Notes: generated by a model not told the origin, from the letters alone. A stretch of 64,000 bases of DNA from Ignavibacteriota bacterium (GCA_016707525.1 JADJHP010000015.1:83763-147762), one strand, 5' to 3'; counted from the first letter of the stretch, positions 7,588-18,155 are shown. Translations and numbers: made by a program.

Positions 7588-9780
7588 CTATTTTTCACAC
7601 CGCAGTGTCATGATCCCGAACGCCGGCAATGACAATGCTTCGCCGGCCTCACCCTCCTTCGTCTCGAACACTGAACTCCGGTACACCTTCGACGGCCGCA
7701 GTCCCTTCCACTGAAGAGAGAAGTTCTCGGGTTTGCCGCTGCAATTGAAGAGGCGCACCATCACCGCTTTGCCATCCGCGCTCGGCTTGACGGACGTTGC
7801 CGCGACCCCCGGAACCGACACGCTGAACAGGGTGAGAGGAAGGGGGGACGAAGCCGCTGTTGTGCGCACGATGAGAGGTTGGTTCTGCTCGACGCCGCGG
7901 CGGTACGCATCGGCAGCATTGAAGATGCCGTGCGTGTACAGGGCGAACGTCACCGTCGCCGGCCCCGGCTGATCGGCAGCGTAGTTCGTATGCCAGTAGT
8001 TGTTCATCACGTAGGAGTAGAAATTCGTCCCGGCGGGCAACGTGGTCCTCCACTGACGCAGGCCACGGGCATCCGGCGACTCATCCACCATCGCGCCGAG
8101 CTGCACGAGGGGCGATTCGACCGTCACCCAGGTGAGTCCGCGGTCCTGGTTCGAAAGGTCCAACCATCTGCCCGTCGAGAAGTACTCCATGTTGGATCCC
8201 GGAAGCTGGTCCGCTCCCGGCCGCATGATCCCCCAGCTGCCATCCAGCCGGAACGTCCCTTCCGCGGGTTGCGCCGGGAAGCCGAAGTGGACCGCTTCCT
8301 TCTCCCGCACCTTCTCGCGGTCCATGGTGTTCACCATCACCACGCGTTCCAGTCCGTCCACGATGCGGTATTCCTGCACCAGCGAACGGCATCCGGGGGC
8401 AGACGAGGTCACACGCACCGTGGCAACCAGCGGACCGTTGTCCACGATCTGGAAGGATGTACCCACCGACGTGCGTGCCTTCGCGGGATCCTTCCCTGGC
8501 ACATACAGATACTGATTCAATCCGGAACCCTCGCCGGTCTTCACGTATTCCATTCCGAAGCGGTCCTTCAGACTCGTGATCGTCCCGGCAGTGCGGTCGA
8601 TGGTCACGGTCAGGATGCCGTTGCTCACGACGTTGCCGGTGACCCGCACGCCACCCGCGGCTGGTGCTTTCCCTTCAACAATGGTGTAGCGGAAGGAGCC
8701 CAGTGACGGCACGCTGCGCGCGAGGAAGGCGAGGTCGCCGCTGGCCAAACGCTGCGAGGGGACAGCGCGGCCATCCGGGCCGAGGACGACGTCGCCTGCA
8801 GCGCTTTGCTCACGCGAGACGGTCACGACGTCGGTGCGTTCCCAGGACGAGGTATTCAGCACATCCACGGCATTGCCCGCGGTTGCACCGAGCACCTGGG
8901 AGAAGATCGCGCGCGACTTCTTATCAGCGTCCGTCATATACGCCATCTTCACGCGCAGCTGCTCTACTGCGAACGGGTTCTCCGGATCGCTCACGCTGTT
9001 GTGGGCACCCCAGGTGTGCTCGGTCGAGAGGTGCACGTTCCTCCATGCATCGTCCCATTGGGCCGCAGGGGGGACCGGCGTACCCGTGATGCATGCGAGT
9101 GCCTCTGCCTGCACAAGCCGTTCGGACGAGCGCCGGACAAGCGCCAGCTCGCGGAACGTGGAGAGTGCACCATCTTCCCAGTACGGCGTGATATCGCCGG
9201 CGAACGACGGGAGCACCGATCCCCAGCGGCGCTCGAATTCTTCGAACATCTGACGCGATGTGGAGACGACGAATTTCGGGGACACGTACTTCTCATTCCA
9301 TTTCTTCACGAACTCCGGCAGGTCCGGGTCGGTCGGCCCGTTGTCCGCGATGATCGTGTACCGCATCTGGACCATGTCATAGGGGTAACTCTGTGCGTCG
9401 AGTTCGCGCATGTACGCGAAGACCTTCGTTGCGGGTTCGGCATCCGACTTCCCGACGGTGCCGCCATGGAATGCCGAGTAGCCGTGTCCGGCCACCCAGA
9501 AGAGGACCTTGTCCTGTCCGGAAGGTGAGACCCAGTAGAACGGCCGGTCGCCCCACGTACGGTTGAAGTGCCCGACACGGTCGCCCCCACCCACGAGGCC
9601 GGGGATGAAATTCGGGCCGCTGGAGAAATACTTGATCCCGGCCTGGGCGAGTCCCGCTACGGTGGCCCACGTGCCGCCGGGGATGTCGCTGATCATCGCA
9701 TCATTCACCGTCACGCCGTACTCCGTGGCGATCTTCCGGGCGAAATCGGTGATCCTGATGAGCTCCTCGGGCCGCGCGAT
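7588..9780 (-). CDS. GH38 alpha-mannosidase, C-terminal portion (after frameshift)
   Basis: This part, about 730 residues, continues the gene that begins at 10894. Read in this frame from the break, it starts IARPEELIRITDFARKIA, exactly the expected continuation of NPLTG in the upstream part. It contains the probable catalytic aspartate in AMISDIPGGTW, the rest of the GH38 catalytic barrel, the middle three-helix domain and the large beta-rich GH38 C-terminal domain (about 300 to 725, with VTIDRTAGTITSLKD). The stop is 22 nt after the tandem repeat. The long open frame downstream of the break argues that selection still acts or acted recently, so a one-base sequencing indel is as likely as a true null allele. 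Confidence 0.85.
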   Translation of the reverse strand: MARPEELIRITDFARKIATEYGVTVNDAMISDIPGGTWATVAGLAQAGIKYFSSGPNFIPGLVGGGDRVGHFNRTWGDRPFYWVSPSGQDKVLFWVAGHGYSAFHGGTVGKSDAEPATKVFAYMRELDAQSYPYDMVQMRYTIIADNGPTDPDLPEFVKKWNEKYVSPKFVVSTSRQMFEEFERRWGSVLPSFAGDITPYWEDGALSTFRELALVRRSSERLVQAEALACITGTPVPPAAQWDDAWRNVHLSTEHTWGAHNSVSDPENPFAVEQLRVKMAYMTDADKKSRAIFSQVLGATAGNAVDVLNTSSWERTDVVTVSREQSAAGDVVLGPDGRAVPSQRLASGDLAFLARSVPSLGSFRYTIVEGKAPAAGGVRVTGNVVSNGILTVTIDRTAGTITSLKDRFGMEYVKTGEGSGLNQYLYVPGKDPAKARTSVGTSFQIVDNGPLVATVRVTSSAPGCRSLVQEYRIVDGLERVVMVNTMDREKVREKEAVHFGFPAQPAEGTFRLDGSWGIMRPGADQLPGSNMEYFSTGRWLDLSNQDRGLTWVTVESPLVQLGAMVDESPDARGLRQWRTTLPAGTNFYSYVMNNYWHTNYAADQPGPATVTFALYTHGIFNAADAYRRGVEQNQPLIVRTTAASSPLPLTLFSVSVPGVAATSVKPSADGKAVMVRLFNCSGKPENFSLQWKGLRPSKVYRSSVFETKEGEAGEALSLPAFGIMTLRCEK

Positions 9781-10894
9781 CCCCCGTGAGCGGATTGGTA
9801 TAGAACGCGTTCAGTCCGATCCCGCCTTCCTTCACGATCGCGATGAATTCCTTCTTCTCTGCCTCCGTTGCCGTCTCCAGGAAACTCTGGACGGCCCACA
9901 TGATCTCGGAATTCCACTTGAAGCGCGCCTCCTTGGGATACGATGCGGTCTTCCGGTAGAGCGCCATCGCGTCGCGGAGGTTCTTCAGCTGCTTCTTCTC
10001 GACGTCCACCTGGAGGTCCGAATAGCCGATGTCATTGTGTGAGTGGTGGACCATCCAGAGTTCGCGGTGGGCGACGGGCTTGAGGATGACGTCCTGCGCG
10101 AAGGTTGGGTGGCCCGGCCGTGTGATCATGACGCGCACCGGCGTGGGGACGGTGACCGCGTCCACCGTGAACTGCACCTGGTTGAAGCCGAGCTTCAACT
10201 TCACATTCATGGATTCCTGCCCGGGCACCGAGATCTTCGCAGAGGATGCGGGCTCGATGACGTCGAACAGCACATCGATGATCTGTTTATTCCCATTCGT
10301 TCCGGCGAGGATGGCCGGCTGGGGCTGGATCGCGAGGGAATCCCGGATGGCATACTTGAATGTCATGTACCAATCGCGCCGGTTCGCGTTCTCGCCGGTG
10401 ATACCGAATGTGACGGGCTGCCCCTTCGTGAGCAGCTTCATGGGTACGGTACAATGCATGTAGCCGTACAGGTCGTTCACGGAATCTTCCCACTTCGTAT
10501 CGAAGGAGAGCGTGACGCCATCCCTGCCTTTCACGGTCCATTGCCGGAGCGGCTGTTCCTTCTTCGTCGTGAAGCTGAGGGTCTCGGAGCCGTTAAGGCT
10601 CAGATGGAACGTGGCGTCGGCGGCGCTCGTGCCGCTGGAATGTGCTGCTACCCATACGAATTCTATGGCGTCGCCGGAGGCGTTCGCGGGCACCGGATCG
10701 GTGTCCCAGCGGATCGTGCTCTTTCCGTCAACGCAGCGTGTGAGGAGTGACGTGGTGGCATAGGGATGGAACGAGCGGTAGCCCAGATGTTCGCCGCTGA
10801 CCTCCCGGGCGTACCCGTTGACAACGGTGTTACCGGTGTATGCGGTCACGGCTCCGGCACACAAGAGAAGGGTGAGACAACAGATGAAACGCAT
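9781..10894 (-). CDS. GH38 alpha-mannosidase, N-terminal portion (frameshifted at its end)
   Basis: The gene starts at ATG 10892-10894 (minus strand) with AGGAG 6 nt upstream and encodes a signal peptide (LTLLLCAGAVTA), so the enzyme is exported. Residues 20-275 form a beta-rich accessory region; the GH38 catalytic domain begins at about 280 with WMVHHSHNDIGYSDLQVDVE, whose histidine and aspartate are the zinc-ligand and substrate-site signature of the family. The frame is lost after NPLTG at a run of five C (9781-9785 on the plus strand). Removing one base restores the GH38 frame. The full protein would have about 1,101 residues. Such enzymes remove alpha-mannose from glycans or glycoproteins. 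Confidence 0.85.
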
Positions 10895-10930
10895 AAGGTG
10901 CTCCTGGATGGAACGGGTGATGGGTCTGTG

Positions 10931-10959
10931 AATGAAAGAATTATTGGCTTCGTCTGCAA
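10931..10959 (-). promoter_or_regulatory. Weak promoter candidate for alpha-mannosidase
   Basis: On the minus strand TTGCAG, a 17-nt spacer and TTCATT lie 37 to 65 nt before the mannosidase start. The spacing matches the other promoters here, but the -10 box is poor. Confidence 0.3.
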
Positions 10960-11085
10960 GAGCTATTGTTTTGCGCGCCGGGCTCTTCGGACATAACGAT
11001 ATGGTAACATTGCCGCCACAACCCGGTCATGGCAGTTCCGTATCTCAAGGTGAACCTCACGCGATCAACTACAGAGGAGGTGAGC

Positions 11086-11631
11086 ATGGATACGACCTGC
11101 TGGAACACCCCCACCACCCTTACCTGGCGCGAATCTGCGACTTCATCTCATGAATTCTCTCTCCTGGCCCCCGCCGGGGAAGCTGCCCGCCTTTCCCGGG
11201 GTGGATGGTGCAGCCAGGAGGCGACCGTGGCGACGACCTTCGGCTCGTGGATCATACGCGCCGAGGGGTTCTGGAAGCCACGGGTCCTGGTCCGGGATGG
11301 TTCCACCGGGGCTCTCGTTGCAGAGTGTTCCGGCCCCATGATGTCCTCGGATCGGATCATCGCATGGCATGATGGACAGCACTATCAATGGCAGCGATCC
11401 GGCTGGTGGACCGACGGGGCGAAGCTGATCGACCCGGCCGGGCGTTGCCTCATGATGACACACATCGGGGGTGAAAAGGCGACGCTCCGGGATCTCTTCA
11501 AGACGCATGGGAGTGTGGAGATCCGCTTCGGGGAGCCTGAGAGGATGCGGCTTGCCCTGCTGACGGTGGTGTCATGGTATCTCCTTCTGATGCAGCGGGA
11601 GGAGATGGCCAGCGTTGTGGTGATCGGCTGA
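11086..11631 (+). CDS. Hypothetical protein with C-terminal hydrophobic segment
   Basis: Protein of 181 residues that I do not recognise. It is rich in beta-prone and aromatic residues (FGSWIIRAEGFWKPRVLVRD, then HDGQHYQWQRSGWWTDG) and ends in a hydrophobic stretch, MRLALLTVVSWYLLLMQRE, that could anchor it to the membrane. The overall look is a small beta-barrel or tubby/LURP-like fold with a tail anchor, but that is only an impression. The ATG at 11086 is chosen because AGAGGAGGTGAGC directly precedes it. The gene is divergent from the alpha-mannosidase and convergent with the GPH symporter. A hairpin at 11642-11673 ends it. Confidence 0.65.
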   Translation: MDTTCWNTPTTLTWRESATSSHEFSLLAPAGEAARLSRGGWCSQEATVATTFGSWIIRAEGFWKPRVLVRDGSTGALVAECSGPMMSSDRIIAWHDGQHYQWQRSGWWTDGAKLIDPAGRCLMMTHIGGEKATLRDLFKTHGSVEIRFGEPERMRLALLTVVSWYLLLMQREEMASVVVIG

Positions 11632-11641
11632 CCTCTCTGGA

Positions 11642-11673
11642 ACGTCGAAGCCCGGCAGTGCCGGGCTTCGACG
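11642..11673. terminator. Hairpin between convergent genes
   Basis: ACGTCGAAGCCCGG and CCGGGCTTCGACGT form a perfect 14-bp stem around a short loop. There is no long T tract on either side. Its place, 11 nt after one stop and 85 nt from the stop of the opposing gene, suits a bidirectional terminator. Confidence 0.65.
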
Positions 11674-11757
11674 TGAAGTCTTCGCGTCTTCCCTCGTCTT
11701 CTGTCAGGTATCCGTGGTTGTTTTCAGGGAGTATGGTACTGAACCGCCAGGGGACAG

Positions 11758-13230
11758 TCAAGTGCTCCTGGGAGCAGGCGATGGTGCTGCGGATCGGCCG
11801 TTGCCGTTCCGAATGTCCGTCAGCATTGCACCCGTGACCGGATAACCGCGGATCATTCCCACCGATACCAGCGCGATCGCCGGGCCGACGAGGAGGGTCC
11901 ACGCGCACAGCTTCCACAGAGTCGGTGCCGACTGGAGCACTTCGGTGCCGGGGATGAAGCCGATGAATTCGAGCACATACCCACTGCCCAGCACCGCAAG
12001 AGAGATGGCAACCTTCTGGGCGAAACTGAACACGGCAGCGTACGCGCCATCCTTGTTGACGCCAGTATGGATCTCGTTGATCTCGGAGACATCGGCCATC
12101 ATGGAGAGGACCGTTGGAAAGATGATCCCGTTGCCCATCCAATACGTCATGTGGAACATGGCGAAGGCCACGAATGATATGGGGATGTCCAGCGAGAATA
12201 CGGTGGCATGTTGACCGGGGACGAGGATCCCCGGGAGGAAGAGTACCGTCAAAACGGCATTGGCCCCGATCGTCTGGAGTGCGCCCCAGAGGACGCCGCC
12301 GCGCTTCTCAAAACGCGTGGTCAGCCATGTTGCGATGAGAGAACCGACGCCGAATCCGGCCATCGACCCTCCATGCACGATCGTCTTCTCTATGCCGGTG
12401 AATCTCATGAAATGTTCGTAGAGGTACATTTGCAGGGAGCTGCCGAAGGCGATACCGGCCCAGACGACGATCGTGAAGAGGAGGACGTACCGTGCGAGGC
12501 GGTCAGACGTGATCTCCCGCATGTCCTTGATGAATGCTGCGATGGTGTTCCCGTCGGTGGATGCATCCCGGCTGTCCTTGATGTGCTTGCGCGTGACGAA
12601 CACGACAAGCAGGAAGGCGACCAGGGAGACCGCGGCGAAGCTCATCCCCATGGTGAGGTAGTTGGCCGGGACCGATGTCGCGCGGACCCCTTCGTTGTTC
12701 GCAAAGAAGATCGCCCACGCGAGGCCGGGGCCGAGGAGATTGGAGAGCATGTTGATGGCCGAGCGGATCCCCTGGAGGGTCACCCGCTCCTTGTAGTCCG
12801 TGCAGATCTCGAATCCAAGCGCAACGTAAGGGACGTAGAAGACCGTGATCGCGGTACGCTGAAGCAGGTTGATCACGACAAGATACCAGAAGAGCATCTG
12901 GGTGTTCGCGGTGAACGCCGTGGGGACATGCCAGAGGAACACGTACGTGAGGATCGTGGCGATCCCACCCCAGAGCAAATGCGGGTGCCGCCTGCCGAAC
13001 CGGCTGCGCGTATTGTCGGAGATGTGCCCCATCACCGGGTCGGTGATGGCATCCCAGAAGACGGCGACGGCCATGGCGAGTCCGGCCTGCGCATGCGGCA
13101 GTCCGAGCGCGTCGGTATAGTACATCATCGCGAACCCGAACAGTGAGTTCATGACGAGGGAATTGCCGCACTCGCCGATGGAATAGCCGACCATGGTGGT
13201 GCGTGAACAGGAAAGAGCTGGAGTGGACAT
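11758..13230 (-). CDS. GPH-family sugar:cation symporter (MelB-like)
   Basis: Membrane carrier of 490 residues with 12 predicted helices. The N-terminal half holds the glycoside-pentoside-hexuronide family signature around FGFAMMYYTDALGLPHAQAG and DAITDPVMGHISDNTRSRFGRRHPHLLWG. The acidic residues in the D-A-x-T-D-P-x-x-G motif correspond to the cation/sugar site of MelB. It probably imports oligosaccharides or monosaccharides with Na+ or H+, fitting the neighbouring secreted alpha-mannosidase. Longer in-frame starts exist, but ATG 13228-13230 gives the usual short N-terminus. A TATATT box lies about 53 nt upstream (13283-13288 on the plus strand), with only a poor -35 element. Confidence 0.82.
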   Translation of the reverse strand: MSTPALSCSRTTMVGYSIGECGNSLVMNSLFGFAMMYYTDALGLPHAQAGLAMAVAVFWDAITDPVMGHISDNTRSRFGRRHPHLLWGGIATILTYVFLWHVPTAFTANTQMLFWYLVVINLLQRTAITVFYVPYVALGFEICTDYKERVTLQGIRSAINMLSNLLGPGLAWAIFFANNEGVRATSVPANYLTMGMSFAAVSLVAFLLVVFVTRKHIKDSRDASTDGNTIAAFIKDMREITSDRLARYVLLFTIVVWAGIAFGSSLQMYLYEHFMRFTGIEKTIVHGGSMAGFGVGSLIATWLTTRFEKRGGVLWGALQTIGANAVLTVLFLPGILVPGQHATVFSLDIPISFVAFAMFHMTYWMGNGIIFPTVLSMMADVSEINEIHTGVNKDGAYAAVFSFAQKVAISLAVLGSGYVLEFIGFIPGTEVLQSAPTLWKLCAWTLLVGPAIALVSVGMIRGYPVTGAMLTDIRNGNGRSAAPSPAPRST

Positions 13231-13601
13231 GCAGGGATTCCGGAGTGATGCACAGGGGGTGAGGCGTTTGGGACGACGGCACAATATAGAGCACAATGAT
13301 GAGGAATGCGAGGAGTATTCGTTCTCCCTGCTGTTTCATCGCAGGCCTTCCCCGGCGCACGCCAGAACCCGCCCCCATCGGGTGGTTTCTCGTTGTGGAT
13401 GGTAGGAGGATTCGGTATGTTCATTCGCACAAACCACATCTCCGTCCAGATACCCCGGCGGCTCTCGATCTGTTCCCCGATGACATCAAGTACCACATGG
13501 CCGACGGGTGGAACGTACGGGCCGGTCGCTGAGCGACGGCCGGGCGGCGGGCGGCAACACCAGAGAGCGAAGGACTCCCACCAGTGTACAGCAATGGATC
13601 G
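13231..13601. other. Intergenic region between divergent symporter and URO-D-like genes
   Basis: No convincing gene lies here. It holds the probable promoter side of the symporter and a hairpin at 13520-13541 (GGCC, a bulged G, GTCGC / GCGAC, GGCC, 3-nt loop) about 60 nt before the URO-D-like start. The hairpin could be an operator or leader structure. Short open frames on both strands have no recognisable content. Confidence 0.4.
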
Positions 13602-14708
13602 ATGACCCCCCAGGAGAGAATTCTGAACCTCCTGCAGGGCAAGCGGCCCGATCGGGTCCCGTGGTTCGGCGACCTCGACTACTGGGCCTCGGCACTCATC
13701 GCACGAGGAGAGAAACCTGACGGCTTCAAGGAGTCGGCAGCGTACATCGACTGGCACCGCTCTCTCGGTGTGGGATTCTACCTCCAGGGGTATTTTCCGT
13801 TCCGTGCGGTGTATGACCTCGAAGAACGCCTCTGGCGTGAAGGCAACCGCCGGTTCCGCGAACTCGTTACCCCCCACGGGAACCTGCGGGAGATCTGGGA
13901 GTATCTTCCCGAGTCCTTTGCGGAAGCTCCCATCGAACATCTGGTGAAATCCGAAGATGACCTGCCCGCGTTGCGCTACGTCTACACCCATACGGCATGG
14001 GAACCGGATTACGACTTCGGGAAGAGGCGCCTTGAGCATATCGGCGACCAGGGCGTTCTCCTGTGCTATCTCCCGAAGAGTCCGTTCATGCACCTGGTTG
14101 CCCTCGAAGCCGGTATCGCGGCGGTGACGTTCGCGGAGGCCGCGGATCCCGACGGTTTCGCGGAGACACTTGCGGTGATGAAGGCCTCGTTCGACAGTGC
14201 TGCGCGCATCGCCGTCGAGAGCCCGGCGGAAGTATTGATGATCCCGGAAAATCTGTCCGCAGAAATGGTCGGGCCACGGCTCTTCGAGAAGTACATGCGG
14301 GCGTATCAGGAAGAGTGGTTCGGGGAGATCGCGAAGGCAGGGAAGTCCTCATTCATACACATGGACGGTACCCTGAAGGGACTGTTGCGTGAGGAAGCGT
14401 CGACCGGTGTAAGGGTCATCGAGGCGATGACTCCCGCGCCGGTGGGCGATCTGCCCATCGGAGAGTGGGCAACGCTGGCAGCCAATGCGGGGACGGTCCT
14501 CTGGGGAGGCGTTCCCGGCATCTACTTCACCGCCAAGGTGAGCGACGAAGAATTCGACCGTCACGTGCGCGAAGTGCTGCAGGTGATGCGGTCGTCGCCC
14601 CGTTACGTGCTGGGCGTGGCCGATCAGGTCCCTCCTGATGCGCTGGAGTCCCGGGTGCGCCGTGTGGCAGAACTCGTGGGCGAAGAAGGATCGTACGATC
14701 GCCGGTGA
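13602..14708 (+). CDS. Uroporphyrinogen decarboxylase (URO-D) family protein
   Basis: Protein of 368 residues with the URO-D/methylcobamide:CoM methyltransferase barrel fold: start MTPQERILNLLQGKRPDRVPW, then the glycine/acid-rich ends of strands such as PENLSAEMVGPRLFEKY, HMDGTLKGLL and GVPGIYF. Family members outside heme synthesis are often methyltransferases of the MtaA/CmuA type or proteins of unknown role in sugar loci. The His/Cys zinc motif of MtaA is not evident, apart from HMDG. Given its neighbours, a role in carbohydrate or one-carbon metabolism is possible but not shown. ATG 13602 is chosen over an in-frame GTG at 13584, as the family starts here. Confidence 0.75.
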   Translation: MTPQERILNLLQGKRPDRVPWFGDLDYWASALIARGEKPDGFKESAAYIDWHRSLGVGFYLQGYFPFRAVYDLEERLWREGNRRFRELVTPHGNLREIWEYLPESFAEAPIEHLVKSEDDLPALRYVYTHTAWEPDYDFGKRRLEHIGDQGVLLCYLPKSPFMHLVALEAGIAAVTFAEAADPDGFAETLAVMKASFDSAARIAVESPAEVLMIPENLSAEMVGPRLFEKYMRAYQEEWFGEIAKAGKSSFIHMDGTLKGLLREEASTGVRVIEAMTPAPVGDLPIGEWATLAANAGTVLWGGVPGIYFTAKVSDEEFDRHVREVLQVMRSSPRYVLGVADQVPPDALESRVRRVAELVGEEGSYDRR

Positions 14709-14807
14709 GCTCGCGGGGTCGCGTCGTTGAAGTGCAGGTGCGGCCTCTGCGCTGCGATACTACGCATCTCTTGCATGATCGTTCACCCCGAACGCGGGAT
14801 CGGAATC

Positions 14808-15591
14808 ATGGCTATGCAACCGGGACGAACCGCTGCTCCACACACTGGGCTGGATGAATCGACCGTCCACACTGTCTCTCTCGTGATCCTCCTGTTTTCC
14901 ACGCTGATCTTTCACACCGCGTTTGCCGGAACGGCGGGGATACTCGAAGGCACGGTGAAGGATCTCCGCTCCGGTGAAACCATCCCGGGGATCGTCGTAG
15001 AACTCCGCGCTCTCAGGCGTGGTACCATCACCGACGGCGACGGGAGATTCGAATTCCAGAATGTCCCGGCCGGGAACTACGAGGTGCGCTTTTCTCATGT
15101 GGGCTATCGCGCCCTCGTCGTCAAAGGAGTTGTGGTGAACGCCGATCTGCGCACCAGGCTCGCCAAAGCGCTGGAGCCGACGGAGATCCCTCTCGGAGAG
15201 GTCGAGGTGTATCAGGAAGCCCCTCTGGTTCGTCAGGATGTGACAAGTTCCTCCTATTTCATCAGCGGTGCCGACCTGAAAGACCTCCCCCTCACAACCC
15301 CAACGGAGGTCGTTGGCCTGAAGGCAGGCACAACGCTCGAAGGGAATGTCAGAGGTGGGAAGAACACAGAAGTGAGCTATTTTGTCGATGGGGTCCTTGT
15401 CCAGGACCTCATGGGCGGAGGACTCGGGCTCACATTGCCGACGAGCGCGGTCACTGGCTTGAGCTTCTATACCGGGGGGTTTGAAGCTGAGTATGGCAAC
15501 TCGCTGTCAGGGGTTGTCAATATCGTCACGAAGACCGGCACGAATGCACATCAGATGCTCCTCCGGGCATCGGCGGATGATCTCCTCGGGG
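14808..15591 (+). CDS. TonB-dependent receptor, N-terminal portion (frameshifted at its end)
   Basis: The gene begins at ATG 14808, which gives a signal peptide (LVILLFSTLIFHTAFAG). Residues about 45-125 form a carboxypeptidase-regulatory-like domain (GTVKDLRSGETIPGIVVELR, TDGDGRFEFQNVPAGNYEV), as in Bacteroidota receptors. The plug domain follows (LKDLPLTTPTEVVGLKAG, YFVDGVLVQD, YGNSLSGVVNIVTKTG). The frame breaks in a run of four G at 15588-15591; adding one G gives LLGGTQVSKEKE and joins the barrel portion. Longer in-frame starts (14727) would bury the signal peptide. Confidence 0.85.
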
Positions 15592-17386
15592 CACGCAGGT
15601 GAGCAAGGAGAAAGAGATAGAGCTCACAGCGTCCGGCCCGATCCTCACGGACCAGCTGTTCTACACCGTGAGCCTTGATGGCATCGTGAGCGGAACGAGG
15701 TGGTGGCAAGACTTCGAGCGATTCTACGAGGAGCCTATCGATCAGCAGATCAGCGGCTTTGGCAAGCTCGAGTATCTCTTCACGCCGACGCTCCGGCTGA
15801 ATGTGCAGATGCTGTACTTCTACCATGACTGGTACGACTATGATTTCAGCTGGCGGTTGAACCTCAATGGCCTGCCGCCGGAACAGAAGACCACCTACCG
15901 GCTTGCCGCCATCCTGTCGCACTCGGTGTCCTCCAGCTTTTTCTATAACCTGATCCTCAGCCATTACTCTGCCCGGACCCGCATCGGGGACATCGCCCGC
16001 GAGGATGTGCCGGTGAACGACCCCTTCCAGTATGACTTCTTCCTGCAGTACGTGATCGGCGGGCAAGAAGCTCTCCGGGCCCGCCTGGGTCAGAATACCA
16101 CGACGGTGAAATTCGACGGGACGTGGAAGCCTTCTCCGGACCATCTCTTCAAGATGGGTGGAGAAGCGAGCTTCCATCGTCTGACCTCGGACATCATCAA
16201 GTTCCAGCCGCGGAAGACCTACTTCGGACGTCCTCTCGTCGACCTGCCCCAACTGGACCTGAGTTCATCGTACGCATATGCTCCCGCCAACGGTGGTGTG
16301 TATGTCTCCGACAAGATCGACGTCATGGAGAAGGACGGTTCCTTGCTGAATCTCGGCGCCCGTTTCGACTTCCTCGATCCCCGCGCGAGTCGCCCTTCTA
16401 TCAATGCGACGCTCAGCGGGGACACCCTCGGCGCGGCGACGGGCGTTGCGTTCATTCCTGCACAATGGAAATTCCGGTTCAGTCCACGCGTGGGGTTGGG
16501 GATCCAGGTGACGGAGAACAGCTACTGCTTCTTCAATCTCGGATTCTACTTCCAGAATCCGCTCTTCGACTACATGTACACGGGCATCGACAGGATCGCG
16601 CTCAACAGGGGCTTCTCTGCACTCACGGGAAATCCCGACCTCGAACCCGAGCGGTCCACACAGTGGGAACTGAGTTACCGGTATGCGCTGCCTCATGGTG
16701 TCGTCCTTTCGGCGGCGTATTTCAAAAAGGAAACATCCAACCTCATCGATACGCAGACCTTCATCACGGGCGACAGCAAGCTCGCCGGGACATTCGGCTT
16801 CGCGGAGTTCGTCAATGTACCTGAGGCAAGCGCGTCGGGACTCGAGATCGTGGTCACCCGCGAGCGGGGAACGTGGCTCACGGGGGAGATGTCGTACACC
16901 TACATGGTGACCGAAGCCAGCAGCGGAAGCGCTTTCGATGGGTTCTATCTGGCGCAGTATGGCTTCAAGCCGTATATACGGACCTATCCCCTGAGCTGGG
17001 ATCAGCGCCATACGGTCAAAGCAACAATCATGTTCGCGTCGGATGATGGCTTCAAGCTCGATCTCGTGGCCCACTGGCATACCGGGCGTCCCTACACGGA
17101 CTATCCCACGGCGACCGGTTTTGCACCCGTGCGAGGAGGGGATTTCGTCCCGAACAACGCGCGCATGCCGGAATTCTTCAACATCGACCTCAAGATCCAG
17201 AAACGATTCCGGCTCGCGTGGTGGCCGGACGCCGAAGTGAGCGTGTATGCGGACATGCGGAATGTGACGAACGAATACAATACGGTCTGGATGGACTCGA
17301 ATGGCAGAGAAGGGGGAGAGTTGTCGGACCCTTCAGGGCATACCATAGGAAGGAGGATCAGGTATGGATTTCAGGTTTCGTTCTGA
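15592..17386 (+). CDS. TonB-dependent receptor, beta-barrel portion (after frameshift)
   Basis: About 597 residues that make up the 22-strand outer-membrane barrel of the receptor begun at 14808. Alternating hydrophobic strands, aromatic girdle residues, the NPDLEPERSTQWELSYRY motif (typical of TonB receptors before the last third) and a terminal strand ending YGFQVSF support this. Such receptors import substrates with energy from TonB-ExbBD, and many in this phylum take oligosaccharides or siderophores; no SusD partner is next to it. The following lipoprotein gene starts 23 nt before this stop. Confidence 0.85.
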
Positions 17387-18038
17387 GGTCCGCGCGTCCT
17401 CGGTCCTCCGGGTCCTGCTTCTCCTCACGATTGGACTTGCCGGCATACAGTGCGACGAGTCGTTACCGCCGGTTGTGCAACCGGCAGAGGTTCTGACCGG
17501 TACCCTCGCACTCAGGGTGGGTGCGAACGGCTTTGTGCTGCTGTCGAGGGATGGCGCGCCGGTGGGAACCGATGGCGCAGTGGAGATCATGATCACGAAC
17601 CAGTATGATGAGGTCCTTTCTGATTCTGAAGATGTCCAGGCTGAGGTGGTCATCTTTCAGTCAAGCCACCCCGGGCGGCGCGACACGATCCATGCGACGA
17701 AGGACGACATCCAGGACCCCTCGATGCTGATCAGGTACCTTCTGGCCATTCCGCCGACGAAACCGCTCGAGATCCTGCGTCAATGGCCCCACAGGTTCTC
17801 CGGCGACAGCACCTTCATCTCTGCAGCGGACGAAGACACGGTCTTCCAGGAGAAGGGGGTGGAAGTGACGGCATACAAAGTGCGATTCACGATCTCGGCA
17901 CGAGTGAAGCTCTTCAAGAAACGACAGTCCGTGATCATCGAAGAGACTCCGTTCACGGTATTTTACCGGTGGGGCCGTACCGGTTTGCGTGGCCGTCGTG
18001 TGCACGGTCCATCGTTGCAGGGCTTGCAGGAGGATTGA
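17364..18038 (+). CDS. Lipoprotein of unknown function
   Basis: Protein of 224 residues with an N-terminal signal and a lipobox (LTIGLAGIQC, cysteine about 30), so it is probably membrane anchored. The mature part is beta-rich with no recognised domain; the ITNQYDEVLSDSEDVQAEVVIF stretch suggests an immunoglobulin-like fold. It overlaps the end of the TonB receptor by 23 nt, which implies translational coupling and a shared role, for example as a surface partner of the receptor. The last 25 residues are arginine/glycine-rich and unlike the rest, so an end-of-gene frameshift is possible but not demonstrable. Confidence 0.7.
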   Translation: MDFRFRSEVRASSVLRVLLLLTIGLAGIQCDESLPPVVQPAEVLTGTLALRVGANGFVLLSRDGAPVGTDGAVEIMITNQYDEVLSDSEDVQAEVVIFQSSHPGRRDTIHATKDDIQDPSMLIRYLLAIPPTKPLEILRQWPHRFSGDSTFISAADEDTVFQEKGVEVTAYKVRFTISARVKLFKKRQSVIIEETPFTVFYRWGRTGLRGRRVHGPSLQGLQED

Positions 18039-18155
18039 TGGGCACATCGATCGTGGCGGTCATCATGGTACACGCCTTCTTGTGGTGAGTCGAACAGGCA
18101 CACGGAATGCTCCAAGGGTGGTTCATCATCTCCATGCGAAAGGTCGCTGCACCTC

